A DNA stretch of 64,000 nucleotides from Streptosporangium canum (GCF_900113865.1 NZ_FOQY01000011.1:185776-249775), one strand, 5' to 3'; counted from the first letter of the stretch, positions 1 through 10,645 are shown. Notes: a model not told the origin generated them from the letters alone. Numbers and translations are program-made.

Positions 1-766
1 CTTCGCAGTCGTCGATGCGGCTGAAGACCTGGATCGCCGCGATGTCCGCGCCGGGGGCGACGGCGTGGGCGATGCCCGCCACGTGGGTGCCGTGGTCGCA
101 CAGATTGACGGTGCCCTCCACGCACATGGGGGTCTTCGCGTCGGCGGCACCCTGACCGGTCTGCGTGCCGGCCCCGCCGGGGCACAGGGACTTCGCGCCG
201 CCGTCCGTCGCGGAGAAGCAGGCCTCTTCCACCACCTTGCCCGCCAGCGCGGGATGGTCCCGGTCGATCCCGGTGTCGATGACCGCGATCATCTTGCCCT
301 CGCCGGTGGCCCCCTCGGCCTGGGCCTGGTCCGCCCCGATCAGCTTCAGGCCCGAAGCCAGCGAGACGGGGGAGTAGGCGCGGTCCCGGCGGACCGACAC
401 CACCCGGGGGTCCTGGGCCAGCGCGGCCAGCGACTCGCTCGTGCCCTCGACCACGATGAACGAGGTGTCCGGCGGCTGGAGGACGACCTCGGCGCCGGGC
501 AGGCTCCGGGCCTCGCCCGCGACCGGTACGGCCTCCGCCGGTGCGGTCACCTCGACGATGACCCGGGCCCCGTCGCCGTCGGCGGCCAGCCCGGGTTCCA
601 GCTTGGGCGCCGGCGGCTGTTCCGCCGGAGCCGGTGTCTCCCCGGTGGGAGCCGGTGTCTCCGTTGCGGTCGCCGGAGGGGGTGGTGGTGGCTCCTCGGC
701 GAGGGCGGGGACGCAAGGGGCGACGGTGAGCACGATCGCCATGGCCACGAGGGCTCGAAGTCGCAC
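1..766 (-). CDS. Secreted subtilisin-like serine protease (S8), partial
   Basis: The N-terminal 255 residues of a secreted S8 peptidase; the gene runs off the left edge of the window. The GTG start at 766 is preceded by GGAGGA and gives VRLRALVAM followed by a hydrophobic signal peptide ending near ALAEE. This matches the start of the paralogue at 2771-4870 (VRLRRLMVG). After the signal come a Pro/Thr-rich stretch (about residues 25-50), an inhibitor-like propeptide, the catalytic Asp in VIDTGIDRDHP and the catalytic His in CDHGTHVAGIA. The catalytic Ser lies outside the window. Extracellular protein degradation is expected. It sits downstream of the chitinase on the same strand with a 150 bp gap, so it may have its own promoter. 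Confidence 0.9.
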   Translation of the reverse strand, partial: MRLRALVAMAIVLTVAPCVPALAEEPPPPPPATATETPAPTGETPAPAEQPPAPKLEPGLAADGDGARVIVEVTAPAEAVPVAGEARSLPGAEVVLQPPDTSFIVVEGTSESLAALAQDPRVVSVRRDRAYSPVSLASGLKLIGADQAQAEGATGEGKMIAVIDTGIDRDHPALAGKVVEEACFSATDGGAKSLCPGGAGTQTGQGAADAKTPMCVEGTVNLCDHGTHVAGIAHAVAPGADIAAIQVFSRIDDCE

Positions 767-916
767 ACGTCCTCCGGGGAGATCAAACGGGCGATTCGGA
801 GTCTAAACAGCCTTTTGTTCCGAGTGAATACCTTGATCCTGATTCGAAGGATCTTTTCAGAAAACGACTCGACCCCCCGCGGCGTGACGCGCACGGAGGG
901 CCGAGTGTTCGAAATG

Positions 917-2524
<1,608 letters not shown>

Positions 2525-2563
2525 GGGTCGCTCCAGGTCAGAGAGTGCCAAGCCCCCGAATTC

Positions 2564-2589
2564 ATAGGAAAGTTTCCTATTAGTTTCCT
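2564..2589. promoter_or_regulatory. Operator-like palindrome upstream of chitinase
   Basis: Positions 2564-2580 read ATAGGAAAGTTTCCTAT, a perfect 8-bp inverted repeat around one central base. A second copy of the half site AGTTTCCT follows at 2582-2589, exactly 11 bp (one helical turn) from the first. The location, 40 bp upstream of the preferred chitinase start, suits a repressor site near the promoter. It is not the DasR consensus (ACTGGTCTAGACCAGT). Which protein binds it is unknown; a ROK-type regulator is a guess. Confidence 0.6.
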
Positions 2590-2661
2590 GAGCGTAGATT
2601 CTCGTTCCCGGGCGGTCAATGCCTCACCGACCGATATAAGGCTGATTTAAGGTTCGTCCCA

Positions 2662-2706
2662 CGCGGCCCCCGGACGCCCCCGGACGCCCGCCGGACGCCC
2701 CCGGAC
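2662..2706. repeat. Short tandem repeat of gcccccggac
   Basis: Four imperfect copies of an 11-bp unit (gcccccggac with small variations) lie between the chitinase promoter region and the terminator of the neighbouring protease. No coding role is seen. Confidence 0.6.
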
Positions 2707-2712
2707 ATGAAA

Positions 2713-2743
2713 CGGGCCGGTCACGTCACGCGTGGCCGGCCCG
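2713..2743 (-). terminator. Hairpin terminator of the S8 protease
   Basis: A 13-bp stem (cgggccggtcacg against cgtggccggcccg, one G-T pair) with a 5-base loop lies 28 bp past the stop of the protease at 2771. A near-identical hairpin follows glgB at 5186-5216. There is no long T tract, as is common in high-GC actinobacteria. Confidence 0.75.
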
Positions 2744-2770
2744 GATCGGTCAGGAGTTCGGTCGGAAAAC

Positions 2771-4870
2771 TTACTTCGCCTTGTTGACGTAGGCGCTCAG
2801 GTACTTGGCGGCGCCGGAGATCTGGGCGGCGGTCGCCCTGGTGTTGAGGCGGTGCTTCTCGGCGACGGCGACCGCGCTCTTGAGTGTGGTGGTGCCGTGG
2901 ACCTTGGAGGAGCCGTTGTAGACGCCGTGGGCCCAGTTCAGCCAGGCGGCCAGCAGCTCACGGTCCAGGGCGGCCCTGGCGGACTTGCCCTTGAGCACCT
3001 TGTAGGCCTTGGCGAGCGAGTTGGAGTCGGTGGCCTCGGGGAAGACCTTGCTGCCGTTCTGGGACAGGCTCAGGTAGCAGATCAGGGTCTTGTCCGTGAA
3101 CTTGCCGGGCTTCTTGTGGAACTCCGCGGCCCACTGGGCGGCGGTCAGAGCGGTCTTCCCCTTGCCCCGCCCGCACAGGTCCGGCACCGGGATCGGGTTC
3201 AGGTTGCTCGGGCTCTTGCCGGTGGCCGTCGGAGTGGGCGTCGGCTTGGGCGTCGCGGTCGGCGTCGGGGTGGCGGTCTGCGTCGGCTTCGTCGTCGGCG
3301 TGGCGGTCGGGGTCGAGGTCGGCTTCGTCGTCGGGGTGACCGTCGGGGTGGCGGTCGGGGTCACCGTGGGCGTGCCGCTGGGAGTGGCGCTCGGCGTCGT
3401 CGTCGGGGTCGGCGTCGGGGTGGTGGGCGCCGGGTTCAGCGCGGCCCAGAGGTCGATCCGCGGCGTGGTGACCTTGGTCGCGATCCGCTCGTCACCGATG
3501 GTCGCGAAGCTGTCATAGGTGATCGGCTTGCCGGTGTTCCGCAGCAGCGTGAGCAGCTCGTCCACCGAGGCGGTCGGCTTCTTCTCCCGGAGCAGGGCGA
3601 AGGCGCCCGCGACGTGGGGGGCGGCCATCGACGTGCCGCTGTAGGAGGCGTAGGTGTTGTTGCTCTTCCGCTTCCACCAGTCGCCGCTGGGGACCGAGGA
3701 GGTGACACCCACGCCCGGGGCGAACAGTTCGAGCTGCTTGCCCTGGTTGGAGAACGGCGCGACCGCGTCGTTGTCGTCGGTGGCGCCGACGGTGACGACG
3801 CTGGAGACGCAGGCGGGCCAGGAGACGGCGCCCGCGGTGTGCTCGTTGCCCGAGGAGACCACGGTCGCCACGCCCTTGGCGCGGAGCGAGGCCGCCTCGG
3901 GGAAGGTCTCCTGGCCGTTCGGCAGGCGGTCGCAGTCCGTGGCGGAGCTGCCACCGCCCAGGCTCAGGTTGGCTGCCGCGATCTTGTGTGCGGAGGTCAG
4001 CGTCTCGACGTGCGCGACGGCCTGACGGATGTTGGACTGGTAGGCCCCGATGCAGGGAATGTTGTCCCAGCCGCCGCAGGAGGCGGGGTCGTAGATCTTG
4101 CTGAACGCCTGGATCGCGATGATGTTCGCGCCCGGCGCGACCCCGTCCGCCGGGGCGCCCGAGGTGAGCTTGCCCGCCGCGATGCCGGCCACGTGGGTGC
4201 CGTGGGAGCAGAGGTTGCCGCGCTTCAGCAGGCTGTAGCAGTTGAGCGTCTCGGCGTCCGCCGAGCCCGCCCCGACCTGCTCGGCGCGGTGGTTGGGGCA
4301 GAGCGAGAACGCGATGTCGCGGATGTCGGCGGTGGAGAAGCACGCCTCGGCGACGATCCGGTCCTTGAGGAAGGGGTGGTCGAGGTCGATCCCGGTGTCG
4401 ATGACCGCGACCGTCAGGCCGCTGCCGGTGACGCCTGCGGCGTGGACCTTGTCCGCGCCGATCACCTTGGTGCTCGTCAGCAGCGTGGGGAAGGTGAGGG
4501 TGTCGACCTTGACCGACTCGACCTCCGGCTCCTTCTTGAGCTGGGCGACGTCCGCCTTGTCGACGATCGCCACGAGGAAGGACTCCGCGGCCTCTTCCAG
4601 GACGACCCTGTCGCCGTCGGTCTTCAGGTCCTTGGCGACATCGTCGACCTGGGAGGCAGCCTTGGTGTCGATGATGACGCGGACCTTGTCCTCGAAGGCC
4701 TTGAGGGCCTTCTCGGTCTCGGCCCTGGTGGGCTCGTCGATCTCCGGCGGCGCTTGCAACGTTCCATAGAACGTTCCAGAGGCGGCCGAGGCGGTGCCCG
4801 GCGCGATGGCGAATGTGGCGGCGGTCACGGCCAGGACGGCCGTTCCCACCATGAGACGTCGAAGTCTCAC
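2771..4870 (-). CDS. Secreted subtilisin-like serine protease (S8) with PT linker and C-terminal domain
   Basis: A 699-residue secreted S8 peptidase. The GTG at 4870 was chosen because GGAGGACCA precedes it and the product VRLRRLMVG begins a clean signal peptide, paralleling the paralogue at 1-766. Order: signal peptide, an I9-like propeptide (about residues 40-120), and a catalytic domain with Asp in VAVIDTGIDLDHP, His in CSHGTHVAGIAAG and Ser in SGTSMAAPHVAG. Then comes a Thr-Pro-Thr-Ala linker of about 75 residues and a C-terminal domain of about 145 residues (starts near PVPDLCGRGKGK) that I do not recognise. That domain is helical in character and contains two Cys. The linker implies an extended, probably extracellular enzyme whose C-terminal domain may bind a surface or substrate. 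A hairpin terminator follows. Confidence 0.93.
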   Translation of the reverse strand: MRLRRLMVGTAVLAVTAATFAIAPGTASAASGTFYGTLQAPPEIDEPTRAETEKALKAFEDKVRVIIDTKAASQVDDVAKDLKTDGDRVVLEEAAESFLVAIVDKADVAQLKKEPEVESVKVDTLTFPTLLTSTKVIGADKVHAAGVTGSGLTVAVIDTGIDLDHPFLKDRIVAEACFSTADIRDIAFSLCPNHRAEQVGAGSADAETLNCYSLLKRGNLCSHGTHVAGIAAGKLTSGAPADGVAPGANIIAIQAFSKIYDPASCGGWDNIPCIGAYQSNIRQAVAHVETLTSAHKIAAANLSLGGGSSATDCDRLPNGQETFPEAASLRAKGVATVVSSGNEHTAGAVSWPACVSSVVTVGATDDNDAVAPFSNQGKQLELFAPGVGVTSSVPSGDWWKRKSNNTYASYSGTSMAAPHVAGAFALLREKKPTASVDELLTLLRNTGKPITYDSFATIGDERIATKVTTPRIDLWAALNPAPTTPTPTPTTTPSATPSGTPTVTPTATPTVTPTTKPTSTPTATPTTKPTQTATPTPTATPKPTPTPTATGKSPSNLNPIPVPDLCGRGKGKTALTAAQWAAEFHKKPGKFTDKTLICYLSLSQNGSKVFPEATDSNSLAKAYKVLKGKSARAALDRELLAAWLNWAHGVYNGSSKVHGTTTLKSAVAVAEKHRLNTRATAAQISGAAKYLSAYVNKAK

Positions 4871-4930
4871 TGGTCCTCCGGGGGAGAAAGGCCGCGCCGA
4901 CGCCGGCGCGGCCATGGTGCGAGCTAGGCG

Positions 4931-4958
4931 GACCTGACCGGCTTCAGCCGGTCAGGTC
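4931..4958. other. Perfect 12-bp hairpin upstream of the S8 protease
   Basis: GACCTGACCGGC, a TTCA loop, then the exact reverse complement. It lies 60 bp upstream of the protease start on the minus strand, where it would fall in the 5' leader. No plus-strand gene ends here, so an ordinary terminator role is hard to argue. An attenuator or RNA-stability element is possible. Confidence 0.5.
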
Positions 4959-5061
4959 TGGGTCGTCGTGGTCTCCGGGCACGACGAACGACGGCCGCGA
5001 GCTCTCCCCGACGAAGCTCATGCCGACCATCCCGCCCCCCACCCATCAACCACCCGACAAA

Positions 5062-5125
5062 TGCACATAAGTCGTGACTTGATGTGCACAGTGATCCACC
5101 AGCTTAAGGGGAGCTTAAAGAAATT
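5062..5125. promoter_or_regulatory. Inverted repeat and direct repeats in the protease upstream region
   Basis: 5062-5088 is a 27-bp near-palindrome (TGCACATAAGTC, GT, GACTTGATGTGCA; one bulged base). Just beyond it AGCTTAA occurs twice, 11 bp apart, within an AT-rich stretch. The region lies between the minus-strand protease (start 4870) and the glgB terminator, so it most likely belongs to the protease promoter. The regulator is unknown. Confidence 0.4.
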
Positions 5126-5185
5126 TGTGGGACTTTAGATGATTTGTGAGACAGGAGAGACGATGTTCCGGCGCTGGACATGGAA

Positions 5186-5216
5186 CGGGCCGGTCACGTC
5201 ACGCGTGACCGGCCCG
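5186..5216 (-). terminator. Hairpin terminator of glgB
   Basis: A perfect 13-bp stem (cgggccggtcacg / cgtgaccggcccg) with a 5-base tcacg loop, 15 bp after the glgB stop. About 40 bp here is nearly identical to the terminator region at 2708-2750. Confidence 0.8.
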
Positions 5217-5230
5217 GATCGGCTGGGAGC

Positions 5231-7612
5231 TCAGGCGGGCCGCCCTCCGGCTCCCTCCGCGATCTCCGTGACGGTGCCCGCCAGGGCGTTCCCGGCACCG
5301 GTCTCCGTGGCGGCGCCTGCCACGGCGCCACCGGCCACGGGCTCATCCAGGTTCTTCTCGCCCGCGGCCTCCTCCGCGATCTCCGTGACCGTCGCGGCCG
5401 GGGCGTCCCCGGCCACGGCCTCCACGCTCACGACCTCCGCGACGGGCTTCACCTCGGCGCTCACGCCGGGGTGGCGGAACCAGACGGCGCCCAGCGGCGG
5501 GACGCGCAGGCGGGCGGAGTACGGCAGGCCGTGCCGGGGCTCCTCCACCGCCTCCACCGCGCCGAGGTTGCCCACGCCGCTGCCCGCGTAGCTGTAGGAG
5601 TCGGTGTTGAGCGCCTCCTCCCACGCGCCGGCGTAGGGCAGGCCGAGGCGGTAGTCCTCGTGCGGCGCGCCGGAGAAGTTGACCACGCAGGCCACGGCCG
5701 AGCCGTCCGGGGCGCGGCGCAGGAACGAGAACACGTTGCCCATCGCGTCGTCGGCGTCGATCCAGCGGAAGCCGTCGGGGGAGGCGTCGAGGCTCCAGAG
5801 GGCCGGAGTCTCCCGGTAGATCCGGTTGAGGTCGCGGACCAGCCGCTGGACCCCCTTGTGCCCGTCGAAGTCGAGCACCCACCAGTCGAGCCCGCGCTCC
5901 TCGGACCACTCCGAGCCCTGGCCGAACTCCCCGCCCATGAACAGCAGTTGCTTGCCCGGGTGGGCCCACATGAACGCGAACAGCGCGCGCAGGTTCGCGA
6001 ACCGCTGCCACTCGTCGCCGGGCATCTTGCCGAGCAGCGACCCCTTGCCGTGCACCACCTCGTCGTGCGACAGCGGCAGCACGAAGTTCTCCGAGTAGGC
6101 GTACATCAGGGAGAACGTCATCTGGTGGTGGTGGTACTGCCGGAAGATCGGCTCGTGCTTGAGGTAGGCGAGGGTGTCGTGCATCCAGCCCATGTTCCAC
6201 TTGAACCCGAACCCGAGCCCGCCCAGGTGCACCGGCCGGGAGACCCCGGGCCAGGCGGTCGACTCCTCGGCGACGGTGATGATCCCCGGCTGGTCCCGGT
6301 AGGAGACCATGTTCATCTCCTTGAGGAACTCCACCGCGTCGAGGTTCTCCCGCCCGCCGTACTCGTTGGGCGTCCACTCGCCCTCGCGCCGCGAGTAGTC
6401 GAGGTAGAGCATCGAGGCGACCGCGTCCACCCGCAGCCCGTCGATGTGGAACTCGCGCAGCCAGTAGACCGCGTTGGCGACCAGGAAGTTGCGCACCTCC
6501 CGGCGGCCGAAGTCGAAGACGTAGGTCCCCCAGTCGGGGTGCTCGCCCCGCGCCGGGTCGGCGTGCTCGTACAGCGGGGTCCCGTCGAACCTGGCCAGCG
6601 CCCAGTCGTCCATCGGGAAGTGCGCGGGCACCCAGTCGACCACCACCCCGATCCCCGCCTCGTGCAGGCGGTCCACCAGATGGCGGAACTCGTCCGGGGT
6701 GCCGAACCGGGCGGTCGGCGCGTAGTAGGACGTCACCTGGTAGCCCCAGGAGCCGCCGAACGGGTGCTCGGCCACCGGCATGAACTCGACGTGTGTGAAC
6801 CCCATGTCCACCACGTAGTCGACCAGCTCGGTGGCGAGCTGCCGGTAGGACAGCCCCGGCCGCCAGGAGCCGAGATGCACCTCGTAGGTGCTCATCGGCG
6901 CTTCCAGCGCGTTACGGCTCGCGCGCCGGCGCATCCATTCGTCGTCCTGCCAGCCGTACTCCGACCTGTCGATCACCGACGCGGTCGCGGGCGGGGTCTC
7001 GGTGCGCCGGGCCATCGGGTCGGCCTTGGCCCGCCAGACCCCGTCCGCGCCGAGGACCCCGAACTTGTAGCGGTCGCCCTCGCCCAGGCCGGGGATGAAG
7101 AGCTCCCAGACTCCGGACCTGCCGAGCGAGCGCATGGGATAGGCGGTGCCGTCCCAGTGGTTGAAGTCCCCGATCACCCGGATCCCGCGCGCGTTCGGCG
7201 CCCACACGGCGAAGGCGGTGCCCTCCACGTCCTCGTGCCGCATGACCCGCGCGCCGAGCACCTCCCACAGCCGCTCGTGACGCCCCTCACCGATCAGGTG
7301 CAGGTCCACCTCGCCCAGCGTGGGCCAGTGCCGGTAGGGGTCGGCCATCTCGTACGGCTCGGCACCGGTGTAGGTGACCCGGAAGCGGTAGTCGGGCACC
7401 TTGTCCAGGCCGGGGATCGTCACCGCGAACACCCCGTGGGCGACGTGCTCCATGTCGTGGAGCCGGCCGTCCACGACGACCTGGACCTTCTCGGCGAGCG
7501 GCCGCAGCACCCTGACGGTCACGCCCCCCGCCCCCGGGTGCGCCCCGAGGATCGAGTGCGGGTCGTGGTGTGCCCCACCCGCCAGGCGCTCCAGGTCCAA
7601 GTGCGCGTTCAT
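5231..7612 (-). CDS. glgB: 1,4-alpha-glucan branching enzyme
   Basis: GH13 branching enzyme of 793 residues. It cuts an alpha-1,4 chain and transfers it to a 6-OH, making the alpha-1,6 branches of glycogen and of the GlgE-made glucan. An N-terminal CBM48-like region precedes the catalytic barrel. The nucleophile Asp is in [11 protein letters not shown] (about residue 395), the acid Glu in AEESTAW (about 446) and the third carboxylate in [12 protein letters not shown] (about 516). The ATG start has GGGAG six bases upstream. After the usual end near GAVWFRHPG there is an unusual Ala/Val/Glu-rich extension of about 85 residues containing TVTEIAE twice. The gene stands alone, about 23 kb from glgE-treS-mak, although these genes are often adjacent in actinobacteria. 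Confidence 0.96.
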   Translation of the reverse strand: MNAHLDLERLAGGAHHDPHSILGAHPGAGGVTVRVLRPLAEKVQVVVDGRLHDMEHVAHGVFAVTIPGLDKVPDYRFRVTYTGAEPYEMADPYRHWPTLGEVDLHLIGEGRHERLWEVLGARVMRHEDVEGTAFAVWAPNARGIRVIGDFNHWDGTAYPMRSLGRSGVWELFIPGLGEGDRYKFGVLGADGVWRAKADPMARRTETPPATASVIDRSEYGWQDDEWMRRRASRNALEAPMSTYEVHLGSWRPGLSYRQLATELVDYVVDMGFTHVEFMPVAEHPFGGSWGYQVTSYYAPTARFGTPDEFRHLVDRLHEAGIGVVVDWVPAHFPMDDWALARFDGTPLYEHADPARGEHPDWGTYVFDFGRREVRNFLVANAVYWLREFHIDGLRVDAVASMLYLDYSRREGEWTPNEYGGRENLDAVEFLKEMNMVSYRDQPGIITVAEESTAWPGVSRPVHLGGLGFGFKWNMGWMHDTLAYLKHEPIFRQYHHHQMTFSLMYAYSENFVLPLSHDEVVHGKGSLLGKMPGDEWQRFANLRALFAFMWAHPGKQLLFMGGEFGQGSEWSEERGLDWWVLDFDGHKGVQRLVRDLNRIYRETPALWSLDASPDGFRWIDADDAMGNVFSFLRRAPDGSAVACVVNFSGAPHEDYRLGLPYAGAWEEALNTDSYSYAGSGVGNLGAVEAVEEPRHGLPYSARLRVPPLGAVWFRHPGVSAEVKPVAEVVSVEAVAGDAPAATVTEIAEEAAGEKNLDEPVAGGAVAGAATETGAGNALAGTVTEIAEGAGGRPA

Positions 7613-7799
7613 GGATCACTCCCGTAGATCGGTATCCCCTAACCCTGCCCTATGCGGGTGCTTCATCCCATGCCCTTGTCCGCTATCACCATGCGTGTCG
7701 TGAAAACGTGCGAAGACGTAAGGAGGAAAAATCCTGATTGGCAGCCCATATCGCTTATAGGAATACTGGCCGTCGGTCTGACTGATCACGCAGAGGACA

Positions 7800-8516
7800 G
7801 TGATGCGTCTCCACCCCCCACCGCCCCGCCCCCTGCGGCCACTGCGGGAGTTCGCCGTCGTGGCGGTGACCGCGCTGGGAGCCGCCGCCCTCGCCGAGAT
7901 CGTCTGGGTGCTCGCCGGGCCGGGCCTCACCTCGGTGCTGGACAGGATGTCGGAGGGGCCGTCCCTGCGGAGCGTCGAGGACCTGCTCCCGGCCGTGACA
8001 TTCCTCGTCCGCACCCTCGGGACGAGCGTCGCCGTGGTCTGGCTCTTCCTGATCCGCGCCGTCGCGGCGATCGCCTTCCTGGTCTGGCTCTTCCGGGCCC
8101 GCGTGAACGCCGAGTCGCTGACCCCGGTCCCGCACCGCTGGTTCCGGATCCTCATCGTGCTCGGCTGGATCCTGCCGGTGGTCAACTGGTGGATCCCCAA
8201 GCAGATCGTGGACGACGTCTGGGCGTCCTCCCGGCCCGGTGGCGTGCGCGGCGAGCACATCGGCAGGGAGGCGCACTCGGAGCTGATCTGGTCCTGGTGG
8301 GTCTTGTGGCTCCTCGGGACCTGGGTGCTGCCGCTCGTCGGTGCGCTGCTCCTCGCGGCGGTCGGCCGGAACTCTTCGGACGGCGTGTTCTGGCTCGACG
8401 TCTTCACCCTGGTCCCCAGCCTGGCCGCGGCGGTCCTGGAGGGCAAGGTGATCCTGCGGATCACGGAAGCCCAGGAGGGCCGACGCGCCTGGGCCGCCGG
8501 GATCTCTCCGCCGTGA
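7800..8516 (+). CDS. DUF4328 family membrane protein
   Basis: A 238-residue protein with about four hydrophobic segments and the DUF4328 pattern: FLVWLFRARVNAESL, a later LGWILPVVNWWIPKQIVDDVW and a C-terminal pair of membrane helices. Function is unknown in this family; plasma-membrane location is expected. The start could be the GTG at 7800 or the ATG at 7803, both preceded by GAGGACA. It is divergent from glgB, and the 187-bp gap between them should hold both promoters, though I could not assign convincing -35/-10 pairs. It converges on the copper amine oxidase gene. Confidence 0.8.
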   Translation: MMRLHPPPPRPLRPLREFAVVAVTALGAAALAEIVWVLAGPGLTSVLDRMSEGPSLRSVEDLLPAVTFLVRTLGTSVAVVWLFLIRAVAAIAFLVWLFRARVNAESLTPVPHRWFRILIVLGWILPVVNWWIPKQIVDDVWASSRPGGVRGEHIGREAHSELIWSWWVLWLLGTWVLPLVGALLLAAVGRNSSDGVFWLDVFTLVPSLAAAVLEGKVILRITEAQEGRRAWAAGISPP

Positions 8517-8543
8517 CGTGTCAACGCGGTCTCCGGTGACGTC

Positions 8544-9782
8544 TCAGTGGGGGTTCTTGGCCGTGACGTCGCGGGGGGTGATGCGGAAGCCCTGCCAGTG
8601 GGTCGGCATGGGGTCGGCGTCCTCGTCGCGAGGGACGTGGTGGTAGCCGACGTTGACCCAGAGCACGGGGTCGGTGAGCCTCTCCCCGTTCACGTAGCGG
8701 TCGACGGACCCGGCGCACCTGGGCGCCGGGTTGACGGTCGCCAGGCGCTCGCAGGAGCGGTAGTCGGTGACGTAGACGTCGGCGCGGGTGAAGGCCTCGC
8801 CGGCTGGGCCGCGATACTGCGAGCTGTCGGAGTTGTTGAGCTCCCAGGAGACGGGGTGCCCGTCGGCGTTGCGGACCCCGCGGTCGACCACGCGCCACCA
8901 GCGCGTCCGGCGGTTGAGGGCCTTGGCCTCCTTGGTGAAGGTCGTGCGCTTGAGCTTGCGCTTGGCCGTACGGGTCCCGGAGAAGTCGTACTGCTCGACG
9001 ACGTCGCCGGCCTTGCCCTGGATGTCGAAGTCGAGGCGCCAGAAGACGTTGTGGCTGTGGCTCTCCTCGAAGTCCCTGCTGCCCACGCCGATCGGCCAGC
9101 CGTGCCCGGCGGTGGTGGTGGACCCGGCCAGCGAGCCGGTCGCGCCCACCCGGGGGGTGATCGCCCCGTCGTCGGAGAAGGCCCATTCGACCAGATAGGT
9201 GTACCAGCCCACCTGGAAGGCGGCGAACACCACCAGGTCGTGCCCCTGAGCCGAGGTGCTCGGTTCCTCGTAGCCGGACTTCAGGTAGGCGTGGCCGCGC
9301 GGCCGGGTCGTCACGCAGACGGACTGCTCGCGGCGCTCGCCACCGGGGCAGTCGGCGGCCAGCAGGGGGATGGCGCTCTGGCCCAGGGCCCCGATGTCGT
9401 GGTAGCGGGGGGTGCCGCTGTCGTAGGGCACGTGGATCTGGGCCAGCGCGGTGCTGCGCAGCACGCTGACCGGGCGGTTGCCCTTCGGGGTGTAGACGAC
9501 CTTGTTGAGGGTCAGCCCCTCGATGGTGCGCATCTCCCAGCAGAGCTGCCAGCGCGCGCCGTTCGGCAGGGTCCTGTCGATCCGGTACGGCGCGCTGCAC
9601 GGGGCCGCCGGAGCCCGTACGGCCGGCGCGACGGCCGTGCCCTGTGGCGCCTGGGCGGGCACGGCAGGGATCCGCGCGGCGGGCATGGCGAGCGGACCCT
9701 GGGCTGCGGACGCGGTCTGCGCCGGGCCGAGGACACCGGCGAGCATGGCGCAGGAGAGGATCAGGCGCAGGGACACGGTCAC
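8544..9782 (-). CDS. Copper amine oxidase catalytic domain protein, secreted, divergent active site
   Basis: About 412 residues: signal peptide (ends near TASAAQ), then the beta-sandwich catalytic domain of copper amine oxidases without the usual N-terminal N2/N3 domains. Conserved landmarks are the likely base Asp129 (PRYHDIGALGQ), the candidate cofactor tyrosine Y194, copper ligands His242 and His244 in SHSHNVFWRLDFDI, and a third His in YHHVPRDED before DPMP. The cofactor site reads VGWYTY where classical enzymes have VGNYD/EY, so the Asn before and the acidic residue after the Tyr are replaced. The GTG start at 9782 overlaps the stop of the upstream ORF (GTGA), implying coupled translation; a second in-frame GTG is at 9776. 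Whether it oxidises amines is unproven. Confidence 0.75.
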   Translation of the reverse strand: MTVSLRLILSCAMLAGVLGPAQTASAAQGPLAMPAARIPAVPAQAPQGTAVAPAVRAPAAPCSAPYRIDRTLPNGARWQLCWEMRTIEGLTLNKVVYTPKGNRPVSVLRSTALAQIHVPYDSGTPRYHDIGALGQSAIPLLAADCPGGERREQSVCVTTRPRGHAYLKSGYEEPSTSAQGHDLVVFAAFQVGWYTYLVEWAFSDDGAITPRVGATGSLAGSTTTAGHGWPIGVGSRDFEESHSHNVFWRLDFDIQGKAGDVVEQYDFSGTRTAKRKLKRTTFTKEAKALNRRTRWWRVVDRGVRNADGHPVSWELNNSDSSQYRGPAGEAFTRADVYVTDYRSCERLATVNPAPRCAGSVDRYVNGERLTDPVLWVNVGYHHVPRDEDADPMPTHWQGFRITPRDVTAKNPH

Positions 9783-10450
9783 CACTCCAGGGTGTGGATC
9801 TTCTTGGCGGACAGGTCGACGACGATCCGGCTGGTGTCCAGCCAGGTGCCGCCGGGGAGCCGGACGAACAGCCGCACGCACCGGTGGGTCGCGCACCGGC
9901 GCGGCCCGTTCTCCTGGCCGGGAGTGAAGATCAGTCCCCGCAGCCCCAGGTCCGACGCGGAGCGCAACTGCCCGCCGCCCGCCCTGGTGTAGGCCTCGCG
10001 CACGCCCGTGCCGTACTGCGGGTCGGCCAGCAGCAGCTCGGCGGCCCTGACCTCCTCCGCCTTGGACGGCGGCGGCTGCACGCCCCGTGTCACGCTCTCC
10101 TTCACGACCGTGCCCCGGCCGAGGTCCACGGTCCGCACGATCAGCCTGTCGGTGGCGTAGTCGTAGAGGTAGGCCTCGGCCCGCCGCCGTTCCTCGGCGT
10201 CCTTGCCGTCGTCGCGCTCGACGTAGAGCAGGTTGACCCGTCCGGCGGCCATGTGCGCCCGCGAGGTCGCCGAGGCGATGTCGCCCGCCCGTGCGATCTC
10301 CGCACCGGTCAGCGGATCCCCCGGCACCGGCTCCCTCGGCGCGGCCTCCGCCGCCTGCGACCCCTGCCCGCCGGGCAGGAGGAGCGCCGCCCCGACCACG
10401 ACCACCGCCCCCGCTCCCGCGAGCGCCATCACGATCCGCTGCCGCCCCAC
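9779..10450 (-). CDS. Exported protein resembling copper amine oxidase N-terminal domains
   Basis: About 223 residues with an N-terminal membrane anchor or signal (RIVMALAGAGAVVVVG). The mature part starts with PGDPLTGAEIARAGDIA and later has YLYDYATDRLIVRTVDLGRG and LFVRLPGGTWLDTSRIVVDL. These resemble the N2/N3 domains that precede the catalytic domain in full copper amine oxidases. It overlaps the catalytic-domain ORF by 4 bp. The GTG at 10450 was preferred over 10456 because GAGGG lies seven bases upstream of the former and only one base from the latter. If the resemblance is right, the two genes together encode one split enzyme. Otherwise it is an exported protein of unknown function. 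Confidence 0.65.
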   Translation of the reverse strand: MGRQRIVMALAGAGAVVVVGAALLLPGGQGSQAAEAAPREPVPGDPLTGAEIARAGDIASATSRAHMAAGRVNLLYVERDDGKDAEERRRAEAYLYDYATDRLIVRTVDLGRGTVVKESVTRGVQPPPSKAEEVRAAELLLADPQYGTGVREAYTRAGGGQLRSASDLGLRGLIFTPGQENGPRRCATHRCVRLFVRLPGGTWLDTSRIVVDLSAKKIHTLEW

Positions 10451-10604
10451 AAGCACCCTCTTTACCTATTGTTGACCTATGGTCGCGGAGTGTAGTCAAG
10501 CTGAAGAGGTCGGGTGGCTCAAAAGTCGTAATGCGGCAATAGTGAGGGGTCCGGTGGGGAGGCGCTCTCCTGGCCTGCCCGTGCGGGTGGCCGCCGCCCC
10601 GGGG

Positions 10605-10625
10605 CCGGGCCCTGGCGGGGCCCGG
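10605..10625 (-). terminator. Hairpin downstream of the GNAT-like gene
   Basis: CCGGGCCC, a TGGCG loop, then GGGCCCGG, about 20 bp past the stop of the gene at 10646. The stem is all G/C with no T tract. Confidence 0.5.
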
Positions 10626-10645
10626 GACCCGAGGCCGTACGGAGG

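Noticed and set aside
2552-2770. DasR (GlcNAc) operator upstream of the chitinase
   Set aside because: No sequence close to ACTGGTCTAGACCAGT; the palindrome found is different.
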